Part shown: positions 1-6,484 of the stretch, piece by piece
Layout: every line of letters starts with the position of its first letter
How positions within the stretch are numbered: the stretch's first letter is position 1
Source of the DNA: Ignavibacteriales bacterium
GTDB taxonomy: Bacteria; Bacteroidota; Ignavibacteria; Ignavibacteriales; Ignavibacteriaceae
DNA: 7,285 nt
Direction of reading: 5' to 3'
NCBI GenBank assembly: GCA_027347125.1
Contig: DAIERC010000152.1
Location: 1 to 7,285 of the forward strand
Made by a program: the position numbers and the translations under genes
The notes under the pieces: model-generated
Seen by the model: the letters and a program-made list of their open reading frames with translations, nothing else
Databases searched by the model: none
What the model was told of the DNA's origin: nothing

Positions 1-1537
1 CGAGTTTTGTAGCCGCTTGCGCTATGCAATAGTCATCGTAAGCGTATTCCAACGTTTTGGAAACAGACTCATTTTCTTTATCAAAAGGCACGTAACCAAT
101 TTTTGCATATTCCATTACATTATCATAATTAGGATTCATTGCGGTTGTTTTCATAGCGTTATACGCGCGTTCATAATCGAATCCCTTTAAGCCCTTCATA
201 ATTGCGTCGGCAATTACCGAAACAGAATGGTATCCGATCATGCACCAGGTTTCATTATTATTCAGCGACCATACCGGAAGCAGGTGTTCTACGCTTTGGT
301 CATAGTGAGCAAGCATAGAATTTATCATGTCGGCATCGCGCCTTGGTTGAATTAGCGCAAAGAGCGGATGCTCTGCACGGTAAGTATCCCACAGCGAAAA
401 GATAGAATAATTTGTAAACCCTTTTGCCTGATGAACATTTTCATCAAGGCCCCGGTACTGGCCGTTAACGTCTTCATAAATTGTAGGGGCCAGTAAAGCA
501 TGATATAGGGATGTATAAAATGTTTCTTTTTCATGTTCGCTACCTTCAATTTGCATTTTATGCATTTCATCATTCCACTTTGATTGCGCATCACTAACCA
601 CTTTATCAAAATTCCATCCCGGAATTTCCGTATCAAGATTTAAAAGTGCATTTGCCGAACTTACAGCCGAGATACCGATCTTAACCATTATTACGTCATT
701 CTTTTTTGTGGAGTATGTTGTATAATATTGAAGGTTATCGCCCGAAGCTTCATACCTGCTTCTGAATCTATAAGTATTGTAAAATACTTTTTTCCCGTTC
801 ATCATTATTCCGAAATCATTATACGGGCGCGAGTACCTTGCGGCAAAATAAAGATATCTTTCCTTAGCCCAGCCGTTTACAAGATGGAAGCCTGTAATTA
901 AGGTGCTGCTTTCTCTTCTAACCCTGGACCAAATAACTTTCCACTGCAAAACATGGGCAAGGTCCATCATAACATTTGCACTGTCTGTTTTGGGAAACGT
1001 AAATCTTAAAATGCCCGCGCGTTCGGTTGCGGCCAATTCCACCAATACATTATGCTCGGGTAATCTAACAGAATAATATCCTGCTTTAACAACTTCATCT
1101 TTATGATAATAAGGTGTGCAGTAGCCTGAATCGGGATCCTGAATATAATAAACATTCCCGTCGTCAGATTTTTTCTTTACCGTTCCCGGTACAAACTTTA
1201 TCTTTCCTACGGAAGGCATAAATAAAAAATCACCCAGGTCCGGAATGCCTGTTCCGCTGAGATGCTGCATGCTGAATCCGATAATTGAGCTGTCATTGTA
1301 TTCATATCCCGAAGCGGTTTCCCAACTTCTCATATCGGTATCAGGCCCTAACTGAACCATTCCGTGAGGCATAACAGGGCCAGGGTAAACATTGCCTTCA
1401 CCCTGGGTGCCTATAATAGGATGAATGTAATCAACAAGTCTTTTCCCGTGTTCAACGCTTTGCGCAAAGCAATTTATGTTGAAAGTAAAAAAAAATGCTG
1501 ATAAAAACGCGGTGGCAACAGTAATTCTTTTTTTCAT
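1..1537 (-). CDS. GH92 family glycoside hydrolase (alpha-mannosidase family), N-terminal part, truncated by window edge
   Basis: The minus strand is open from ATG at 1537-1535 to the left edge, giving 512 codons without a stop. Residues 1-25 form a signal peptide: MKKR, a hydrophobic run to about F19, then CFA before Q26. C23 lacks a lipobox, so signal peptidase I cleavage after A25 is likely. Family-typical motifs follow: HPIIGTQGEGNVYPG near 39-53 with GMVQLGPDT at 59-67, SLWDTYR around W383, NETWCMIGYH with E429, and SKTLEYAYDD with E497. GH92 enzymes are calcium-dependent exo-acting alpha-mannosidases, usually about 750 residues, with an N-terminal beta-sandwich and a C-terminal alpha/alpha barrel. 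The catalytic acid and base should lie beyond residue 512, outside the window, so activity and linkage specificity cannot be judged. The start is supported by AAGGAAG at 1550-1544. It is divergent from the ABC genes. The family call is strong; mannose as substrate is inferred from the family. Confidence 0.93.
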   Translation of the reverse strand, partial: MKKRITVATAFLSAFFFTFNINCFAQSVEHGKRLVDYIHPIIGTQGEGNVYPGPVMPHGMVQLGPDTDMRSWETASGYEYNDSSIIGFSMQHLSGTGIPDLGDFLFMPSVGKIKFVPGTVKKKSDDGNVYYIQDPDSGYCTPYYHKDEVVKAGYYSVRLPEHNVLVELAATERAGILRFTFPKTDSANVMMDLAHVLQWKVIWSRVRRESSTLITGFHLVNGWAKERYLYFAARYSRPYNDFGIMMNGKKVFYNTYRFRSRYEASGDNLQYYTTYSTKKNDVIMVKIGISAVSSANALLNLDTEIPGWNFDKVVSDAQSKWNDEMHKMQIEGSEHEKETFYTSLYHALLAPTIYEDVNGQYRGLDENVHQAKGFTNYSIFSLWDTYRAEHPLFALIQPRRDADMINSMLAHYDQSVEHLLPVWSLNNNETWCMIGYHSVSVIADAIMKGLKGFDYERAYNAMKTTAMNPNYDNVMEYAKIGYVPFDKENESVSKTLEYAYDDYCIAQAATKL

Positions 1538-1542
1538 CGCAG

Positions 1543-1550
1543 CTTCCTTC
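1543..1550 (-). promoter_or_regulatory. Ribosome binding site of the GH92 gene
   Basis: Read on the minus strand, GAAGGAAG lies 5 nt before the ATG at 1537. It is the best Shine-Dalgarno match near any start in the window and supports beginning the GH92 protein at the signal peptide. Confidence 0.6.
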
Positions 1551-1602
1551 AAAAAATAATGTAGAAGTGGAATACGAACATATATTAAAATACAATTTAT
1601 TA

Positions 1603-1614
1603 TTTACCGGTAAA
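1603..1614. promoter_or_regulatory. Perfect 12-bp palindrome TTTACCGGTAAA, candidate operator
   Basis: TTTACCGGTAAA is a perfect inverted repeat in the divergent intergenic region, 66 bp upstream of the GH92 start. The flanks are AT-rich and extend the symmetry only imperfectly. Its position is suitable for a dimeric regulator acting on the GH92 promoter. The protein that might bind is unknown, and a 12-bp palindrome in AT-rich DNA can arise by chance. Confidence 0.35.
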
Positions 1615-1712
1615 ATAATTGGCTGAAATTTATACAAAATATTTTAAGTATTGTTGTCCGTAATAAAAACGACGTATGTTCCAGTTTTGTTTCTTCCAAT
1701 AATCCGGTTATT

Positions 1713-1723
1713 TACCGACGGTA
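1713..1723. promoter_or_regulatory. Inverted repeat TACCG-A-CGGTA, candidate operator
   Basis: Two perfect 5-bp arms flank a single A, 79 bp before the first ABC gene. It shares the TACC/GGTA half-sites with the palindrome at 1603-1614. Together they could be sites for one regulator serving both divergent genes, but the spacing differs (no spacer versus one base). Treat it as a candidate only. Confidence 0.3.
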
Positions 1724-1734
1724 TGACGTAATTC

Positions 1735-1744
1735 ACCGATTGGT
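1735..1744. promoter_or_regulatory. Imperfect inverted repeat ACCGATTGGT
   Basis: ACCGA and TTGGT are inverted with one mismatch. The site lies 12 bp downstream of the TACCG-A-CGGTA repeat and 21 bp upstream of the possible -35 hexamer at 1765. It is the weakest of the three ACC/GGT-type repeats in this 264-bp gap and is listed because of the clustering. Confidence 0.2.
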
Positions 1745-1764
1745 AATAAGATGACAAAATTTTT

Positions 1765-1794
1765 TTGACTATTTTTACGCTTCAAAATTATTAT
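1765..1794 (+). promoter_or_regulatory. Possible sigma-70-like promoter of the ABC exporter genes
   Basis: TTGACT at 1765-1770 (5 of 6 to TTGACA) is followed after 18 bp by TATTAT at 1789-1794 (5 of 6 to TATAAT). A start about 7 bp after the -10 would fall at 1800-1802, essentially on the ATG at 1802, which predicts a leaderless or nearly leaderless mRNA. This agrees with the lack of a clear Shine-Dalgarno before 1802. In Bacteroidota the main promoter consensus differs (TTG and TAnnTTTG), so the assignment depends on the organism. Confidence 0.3.
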
Positions 1795-1801
1795 TGCGGA
1801 A

Positions 1802-3556
1802 ATGAAAAGAACATCTAAACGAGAATCCGGAAACGAGAGAGTGAGAACCAAAATTTCATCTTTACTTAAACCTTATGCAGGGATGATTATCCTGCTCATT
1901 TTACTTGCATTGCTTGGCAATGGTGTTAATCTTTTTATTCCCAAAATAATCTCAGGCGGAATTGATTCTTATACAAGCGGAAAATATGTTTTTAAAACAG
2001 TAGCTATTGAATTCTTAACGGCGTCGCTGGTAATATTTGTTTTTATATATCTGCAAAGCGTAGTACAAACTTATGCATCGGAAAAAGTAGCGCGCGATCT
2101 TAGAGAGCAGCTTTCGAATAAAATATCGCGCCAGAACTATTTGTTTATACAGCAATCAAACCCTTCAACATTATTAACCAATCTTACTTCGGATATAGAT
2201 TCCATAAAGATGTTCGTATCGCAGGCTGTATCCTCAATTGCGTCTTCTGTGTTTATAATTATCGGAACAAGCGTTCTTTTATTAACCATTAATTGGGAAC
2301 TGGCTTTAACTGTTATTGCTATTATTCCCATAATAGGCTTTACGTTTTTTACAGTTTTGAAAAAAGTAAAAGTGCTGTTCAAAAAAAGCAGGGAGGTTAT
2401 TGACTGGCTTAACAAAGTTATTAACGAAAGTGTTCTCGGGGCGGCGGTTATCCGTGTAATTAATTCGCAGCAAAATGAATATCAAAAATTTCTTGCCGCA
2501 AATACCGAGGCAAAGAATCTGGGTATTTCCATATTAACATTGTTCGCAACTCTTATCCCAGTTATTACTTTTGTTGCCAACCTGGCAACGATTTCAATCC
2601 TTGCTTTGGGGGGACACTTTGTTATAAACGGAAGTATGTCGTTAGGTAATTTTGCTGCTTTTAACAGCTATGTAACCATTCTCATTTTCCCGATAATCAT
2701 AATTGGGTTTATGAGTAACGTAATAGCGCAAGCCACCGCTTCGTATCAAAGGATTGACAGGGTATTAAAATCGCCGGACATAGTTGAAACGGGAACAATT
2801 GCCGAGCCGTTGCAAGGAAACATTACTCTAAAAGATGTATCTGTTTTGTATGATGACAAACCGGCCCTTAAGAATGTTACTCTTACCATAAAAGCAGGAT
2901 CGCATACGGCCGTTATAGGCCCTACAGCCGCGGGTAAGAGCCAATTGTTATACTTGCTTACGGGGCTTATCAAACCGGATTTCGGCGTTGTAGAATTTGA
3001 CGGTATAAATATCGATGCTTACAAAATGGAATCTTTCCACAGCCATATTGGTTTTGTATTTCAGGACAGTATTATTTTTAACATGAGCCTGAGGGAAAAT
3101 ATCGCGTTCAGCAACAGCGTTACAGACGAATCTCTGGCGAAAGCCATAGATACCGCCGAGTTGAAAGAATTTATCGAATCGCTTCCGCAAAAACTTGATA
3201 CAATTATTTCCGAACGCGGCACAAGCCTTTCAGGGGGACAAAAGCAGCGCATTATGCTTGCGCGCGCCTTGGCGCTTAATCCTAAAATTTTATTATTGGA
3301 TGATTTTACCGCCAGGGTCGACGGCCAAACAGAGCAAAAAATATTAAACAATCTTATGAAAAATTACGCCGGCATTACACTGGTTTCGGTTACTCAAAAA
3401 ATTGCGGCGGTAGAAAATTATGAACAGATAATACTTCTTATGGAAGGAGAAGTGATAGCTGCCGGTAACCATAAAAATCTGCTGAAGAATTGTCCGGAAT
3501 ATATTCAGATTTATAACTCACAACGAAGCACGAGCCACTATGAACTACAATCTTAA
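1802..3556 (+). CDS. ABC exporter half-transporter, subunit with degenerate ATPase site (heterodimer partner 1)
   Basis: This 584-residue inner-membrane protein has an ABC exporter transmembrane domain followed by an ATPase domain, the usual half-transporter length. Six hydrophobic segments lie near residues 26-47, 66-88, 144-162, 166-186, 245-270 and 281-307. The ATPase domain has A-loop Y360, Walker A GPTAAGKS at 373-380, Q-loop Q421, signature LSGGQ at 476-480, Walker B ending D500, D501 in place of the catalytic Glu, and Q532 in place of the switch His. The D and Q substitutions are those known in TM287-type subunits of heterodimeric exporters, so this chain should bind ATP without efficient hydrolysis while lending its intact LSGGQ to the partner's site. 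The start fits the family N-terminus, although no good ribosome site precedes it. It overlaps the next gene by 17 bp. The substrate (drug, lipid or peptide) cannot be told from sequence. Confidence 0.95.
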   Translation: MKRTSKRESGNERVRTKISSLLKPYAGMIILLILLALLGNGVNLFIPKIISGGIDSYTSGKYVFKTVAIEFLTASLVIFVFIYLQSVVQTYASEKVARDLREQLSNKISRQNYLFIQQSNPSTLLTNLTSDIDSIKMFVSQAVSSIASSVFIIIGTSVLLLTINWELALTVIAIIPIIGFTFFTVLKKVKVLFKKSREVIDWLNKVINESVLGAAVIRVINSQQNEYQKFLAANTEAKNLGISILTLFATLIPVITFVANLATISILALGGHFVINGSMSLGNFAAFNSYVTILIFPIIIIGFMSNVIAQATASYQRIDRVLKSPDIVETGTIAEPLQGNITLKDVSVLYDDKPALKNVTLTIKAGSHTAVIGPTAAGKSQLLYLLTGLIKPDFGVVEFDGINIDAYKMESFHSHIGFVFQDSIIFNMSLRENIAFSNSVTDESLAKAIDTAELKEFIESLPQKLDTIISERGTSLSGGQKQRIMLARALALNPKILLLDDFTARVDGQTEQKILNNLMKNYAGITLVSVTQKIAAVENYEQIILLMEGEVIAAGNHKNLLKNCPEYIQIYNSQRSTSHYELQS

Positions 3557-5303
3557 TATACTTTCCGGTAATGATGGGAAAAAGAAATCCACCTATACTG
3601 CCGTAAAAAGTCTTTTGACTCATGTAGTTGAAGAGAAAAAAACATTGTGGACGGCTTTTACGGCGATGCTTGTTACCGCCGTTTTGAGTCTTCTTGCTCC
3701 GATAATAATAGGCCACACAATAGATGAATATGTTCAGACCAAGCAATATCATGGAGTGCTTGTTTACAGCGGAATATTATTAATAATGTACATCATTACA
3801 CTTGGAGCGGGTTATATCCAAACTAAACTGATGGGTACGGTAGGGCAACGCATGTTATTTACATTGCGCAACGCCGTGTTCAACAAATTGCTGGAATTAC
3901 CGGTTGATTTTTTTAATCAAAATAAAGCAGGTGATTTGATATCCAGGCTTAATAACGATACGGATAAAATCAACCAGTTTTTCTCCCAGTCGTTGATGCA
4001 GTTTATAAGGTTCATATTAATAATGATAGGCGCGGGAATATTTTTGTTATCCATAAATTTGCCTTTAGGAGCAGCAGCGCTTTCGCCCGCAATATTAATA
4101 TGGTTGTTTACACGTTTCATTTCGCCGTGGGTAAAGCGAAAGAACGCGGTTAACCTTAAAAGCGTGGGATACCTGAGTTCGGCAGTGCAGGAGAGCCTAA
4201 ATAATTTTAAAGTAATTGTTGCCTTTAACAGGCGCGATTATTTTAGAAAGAAATTTAACGAGGCCAACATGGACAATTATTCAACTTCGGTTGCGGCCGG
4301 CCTGGCAAATAATTTACTGATGCCTGTTTACGGTTTCTTTTCAAACATCGGCCAATTGATCGTACTTACTTTCGGAATTTATCTTATCGCGGCCGGTTCT
4401 TTTACCATCGGCCTTTTAATAAGCTTTCTTGCTTATGTAACAAGTTTCTATAATCCGCTTAGGCAGCTTGCCGCACTGTGGTCAAACTTCCAGATTGCTC
4501 TTGCCGGATGGGACAGAATATTACAAATTATGAACCTGCAAAACAACATGCCTCTTATTGAAGATAATTCACCTGCAGCCGCTTCACCGCTGGTTTCATT
4601 CAAGGATGTTTCATTTACATATCCAAACGGTAAAGAAGTATTGCACAATATCAACTTCGAACTTAAACCAGGCAAAACATACGCGTTTGTAGGCCCAACC
4701 GGCGGCGGTAAAACAACCACAGCTTCTTTAATTGCCCGGTTATACGATCCGACTAAAGGCACCATTCTTCTCAATGGCAAGGATATTCGCTCTTACACAG
4801 CGGAGAAGCGCACTAAGAAAATCGGGTTTATACTGCAGGAACCTTTTTTATTTACCGGCACTGTAAGAGATAATATTTTGTATGGCAACGAGGATTATAA
4901 AAATTATTCCAACGAACAATTAGTCGAAGCGTTTACCGAAGCGGGCCTGGAAATTTTAATTGGACGTTTTGAATCGGGATTGGATACAAAAGTGCAAACC
5001 GCGGGTGACGGTGTTAGTCTGGGGCAAAAACAACTGATCGCTTTTATGCGAACAATACTTAAAAAACCCGAGCTTCTTATTCTTGATGAGGCAACAGCAA
5101 ACATCGATACTGTTACCGAACAACTGCTGGAAAATATTTTGCAAAAGCTTCCGGCTACAAGCACAAAAGTTATAATTGCTCACCGCTTGAACACGATAGA
5201 GAACGCTGATGAAATTTATTTTGTTAACTCCGGCGAAGTTATTCCTGCCGGTTCGCTTGATGATGCGGTAAATATGCTGATGCACGGAAAGAGAGTAAGC
5301 TGA
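3540..5303 (+). CDS. ABC exporter half-transporter, catalytically competent subunit (heterodimer partner 2)
   Basis: This 587-residue half-transporter follows and overlaps the previous gene in another frame. Hydrophobic segments lie near residues 36-58, 74-95, 155-171, 173-192, 262-283 and 285-305. The ATPase domain has A-loop Y361, a canonical Walker A GPTGGGKT at 385-392, Q-loop Q433, Walker B ILDEA with D516 and catalytic E517, and switch H548 in IIAHRLNTI. Its signature is VSLGQ at 492-496 rather than LSGGQ. Because each ATP sits between one chain's Walker A and the other chain's signature, this degenerate signature faces the degenerate site of partner 1, and the LSGGQ of partner 1 completes the active site here. 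The two genes therefore encode one heterodimeric exporter of the TM287/288, BmrCD or LmrCD type. The first ATG is used; the next Met is at residue 43, inside the first membrane segment. Overlap with the upstream gene suggests translational coupling. Confidence 0.95.
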   Translation: MNYNLNILSGNDGKKKSTYTAVKSLLTHVVEEKKTLWTAFTAMLVTAVLSLLAPIIIGHTIDEYVQTKQYHGVLVYSGILLIMYIITLGAGYIQTKLMGTVGQRMLFTLRNAVFNKLLELPVDFFNQNKAGDLISRLNNDTDKINQFFSQSLMQFIRFILIMIGAGIFLLSINLPLGAAALSPAILIWLFTRFISPWVKRKNAVNLKSVGYLSSAVQESLNNFKVIVAFNRRDYFRKKFNEANMDNYSTSVAAGLANNLLMPVYGFFSNIGQLIVLTFGIYLIAAGSFTIGLLISFLAYVTSFYNPLRQLAALWSNFQIALAGWDRILQIMNLQNNMPLIEDNSPAAASPLVSFKDVSFTYPNGKEVLHNINFELKPGKTYAFVGPTGGGKTTTASLIARLYDPTKGTILLNGKDIRSYTAEKRTKKIGFILQEPFLFTGTVRDNILYGNEDYKNYSNEQLVEAFTEAGLEILIGRFESGLDTKVQTAGDGVSLGQKQLIAFMRTILKKPELLILDEATANIDTVTEQLLENILQKLPATSTKVIIAHRLNTIENADEIYFVNSGEVIPAGSLDDAVNMLMHGKRVS

Positions 5304-5405
5304 AGCAGAAATATTAAATAACTTTTTATCCATAAATTATACTATGTAATGAAATATTTTTTTTACAAATTAGGGGAAATAAATTATTTAATTACAGGTG
5401 CTAAG

Positions 5406-5681
5406 ATGTATTACATATTGTTTTATACGACGGTTAAAAATTATATAGAGAAACGGGTACCTTACCGGGAAGTTCATTTAGCATACGCGGAGGCGGCGCA
5501 TAAAAGAGGCGATCTTGTTCTTGCGGGTGCCCTTGCCGAGCCGGCGGACAGCGCGGTTTTTATCTTCAAAGTTGAAAGAATTTCTACCGTGGAAAAATTT
5601 GCGCAAAATGATCCGTACGTATTAAACGGTTTAATAAAGGATTGGAAAGTACGGCCCTGGTCTGTTGTAATAGGCGGATGA
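5406..5681 (+). CDS. YciI-family (YCII-related domain) protein
   Basis: A 91-residue protein made almost entirely of one YCII-related domain: MYYILFYTTV at the N-terminus, YREVHLAYAEAAHKRGDLVL with H24, GALAEPADSAVFIF, then NDPYVLNGL with D69 and WKVRPWSVVIG at the end. The conserved His and Asp match the putative active-site pair of the family, which has a ferredoxin-like fold and no well-established general reaction. I chose the ATG at 5406 because AGGTG lies 5 bases upstream and the domain begins there. A 19-residue extension to an ATG at 5349 is open but is not homologous in appearance and has no ribosome site. It lies 102 bp after the ABC genes on the same strand and could be cotranscribed, though the gap could also hold its own promoter. 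It is probably cytoplasmic, with no signal peptide. Confidence 0.88.
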   Translation: MYYILFYTTVKNYIEKRVPYREVHLAYAEAAHKRGDLVLAGALAEPADSAVFIFKVERISTVEKFAQNDPYVLNGLIKDWKVRPWSVVIGG

Positions 5682-5698
5682 AAAATTTCGGTCTGTAT

Positions 5699-5712
5699 AG
5701 TTACCTGTAACT
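5699..5712. promoter_or_regulatory. Palindrome AGTTAC-CT-GTAACT just after the YciI gene
   Basis: Two perfect 6-bp arms are separated by two bases, 18 bp after the YciI stop codon. As RNA it would make only a short AU-rich stem without a U-tract, so it is a poor terminator. As DNA its core TTACCTGTAA differs by one base from TTACCGGTAA at 1604-1613, so it may belong to the same group of operator-like sites. Confidence 0.25.
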
Positions 5713-5748
5713 TTATGTAAGCGATTTTTGTAAAGTAACAATCAAGTA

Positions 5749-5756
5749 TACCGGTA
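5749..5756. promoter_or_regulatory. Palindrome TACCGGTA
   Basis: An 8-bp perfect palindrome identical to the core of the 1603-1614 site. It lies 37 bp after the AGTTACCTGTAACT palindrome. Short enough to be chance; recorded because the same core occurs at both ends of the exporter/YciI block. Confidence 0.2.
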
Positions 5757-5883
5757 GGTTGCATTATATATATATAGGTATATTTAAACAGGCTATCGGA
5801 TCGCAGTCCAACAAAAATTTCCCTTCCGTACAATACCAGCCGGCTAAACGGCAATCGGAATATTACATAACATGTTGCTTTTT

Positions 5884-5999
5884 GCGTTACTTTATCTCAA
5901 TTTAAACTTGAGTTTTGTTTTTGCCTTTTTCCTTTTTGAATTAACTTTTCTATCATTGAAACGTTTTGACGATAGTAATTATTCAAAGATAAAATGAAC
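5884..5999 (+). repeat. Diverged direct repeat, copy A
   Basis: This segment shares four blocks in the same order with 6193-6289: GCGTT followed three bases later by TTATCTCAATTT (5892-5903), ATTGAAACG (5955-5963) and AAAATGAAC (5991-5999). Spacing between blocks differs from copy B by 11 and 8 bp, so the copies have gained or lost bases. It contains the first LacI-type operator candidate. The blocks are short and AT-rich; the shared order is the main argument for a duplication. Confidence 0.35.
5956..5969. promoter_or_regulatory. LacI-family-type operator candidate TTGAAACGTTTTGA
   Basis: The site has a central CG with a perfect AAACGTTT core and a left half TTGAAAC. The right half GTTTTGA matches 5 of 7 bases of the inverted half. 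Operators of LacI-family repressors and activators are typically 14-20 bp palindromes with a central CG. It is the weaker of two such sites upstream of the TonB receptor gene, 524 bp before its ATG. Confidence 0.4.
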
Positions 6000-6192
6000 G
6001 GACTGATTTTTTACTTGTGCAGAAGTATATTGAACTATTACAAATTAACGGCAGCTACTTAAAGGGGTAATTATATGTTGAATCTTTGCCGGAATGTTTT
6101 CAGAAAGGCCTTGTGGCCGGAAAGCAAGACAACTACTTAAATAAACCCATTACGAATCGTTGCGCAAAATGGTTGTTTTATATCGTAATATG

Positions 6193-6289
6193 GCGTTTCA
6201 TTATCTCAATTTTCTTTTATTTTCCAAATGTAATTTAATCAGTTTTGTATATATTGAAACGATTCAAAAAGAATTAAACCAAAATGAAC
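6193..6289 (+). repeat. Diverged direct repeat, copy B
   Basis: Second copy of the segment at 5884-5999. GCGTT plus TTATCTCAATTT (6201-6212), ATTGAAACG (6253-6261) and AAAATGAAC (6281-6289) recur in the same order about 300 bp downstream. It carries the stronger LacI-type operator candidate and is the copy nearer the receptor gene, so it is the likelier working regulatory segment. Confidence 0.35.
6254..6267. promoter_or_regulatory. LacI-family-type operator candidate TTGAAACGATTCAA
   Basis: A 14-bp palindrome with central CG: TTGAAAC faces GATTCAA, which matches 6 of 7 bases of the inverted half. It resembles LacI-family operators closely. It lies 226 bp before the receptor ATG and 7 bp after AGTTTTG (6241-6247), which could be the downstream element of a promoter, so binding could block transcription. 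No LacI-family gene is in the window. Confidence 0.5.
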
Positions 6290-6480
6290 ATTTTGGGAGG
6301 GTAATATATACATTACTAGCGTTCTTTTGAGCTGAAGCAGCGTAAGATTTTTTGTCGACTCTATTTATACTGATTGACCTTTAGTAATAATATTTTCGTT
6401 ACATAAGTTCTTAGTATAGGCGCTGTTTTCGCTAAATCCGATGTTTAATAGAAATTCATTTTAAGTTATAAATTAAACTT

Positions 6481-6484
6481 GAGG
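6481..6484 (+). promoter_or_regulatory. Ribosome binding site of the TonB receptor gene
   Basis: GAGG (followed by AAA) lies 8 bases before the ATG at 6493. It supports this start, which also opens directly into a signal peptide. Confidence 0.5.

Noticed and set aside
47..62. Inverted repeat TTCCAA-CGTT-TTGGAA resembling an operator
   Set aside because: It lies inside the GH92 coding sequence, encoding the conserved TLEYAYDD motif region, so codon constraint explains it well enough.
1452..1637. 61-residue minus-strand open frame across the GH92 start
   Set aside because: It is in another frame of the GH92 signal-peptide region and has no ribosome site or family resemblance.
5763..5778. TA dinucleotide run
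   Set aside because: A short low-complexity stretch in AT-rich DNA with no associated structure or repeat units elsewhere.
5839..5852. Small GCCG/CGGC hairpin in the intergenic region
   Set aside because: The stem is only 4 bp and no T-tract follows, so it is not a credible terminator or structured RNA.
5994..6062. 22-residue open frame starting at an ATG in copy A of the leader repeat
   Set aside because: It has no Shine-Dalgarno and no recognisable features. The equivalent ATG in copy B opens only six codons, so no peptide is conserved between copies.
6074..6140. Very short open frame after AAGGGG at 6061
   Set aside because: The ribosome-site-like sequence is attractive, but the frame is about 20 codons with no family features, and I could not confirm its frame to the stop with certainty.
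5298..6340. 11-bp exact repeat AGCTGAAGCAG at 5298-5308 and 6330-6340
   Set aside because: A few repeated 11-mers are expected by chance in a window of this size, and the flanks do not match.
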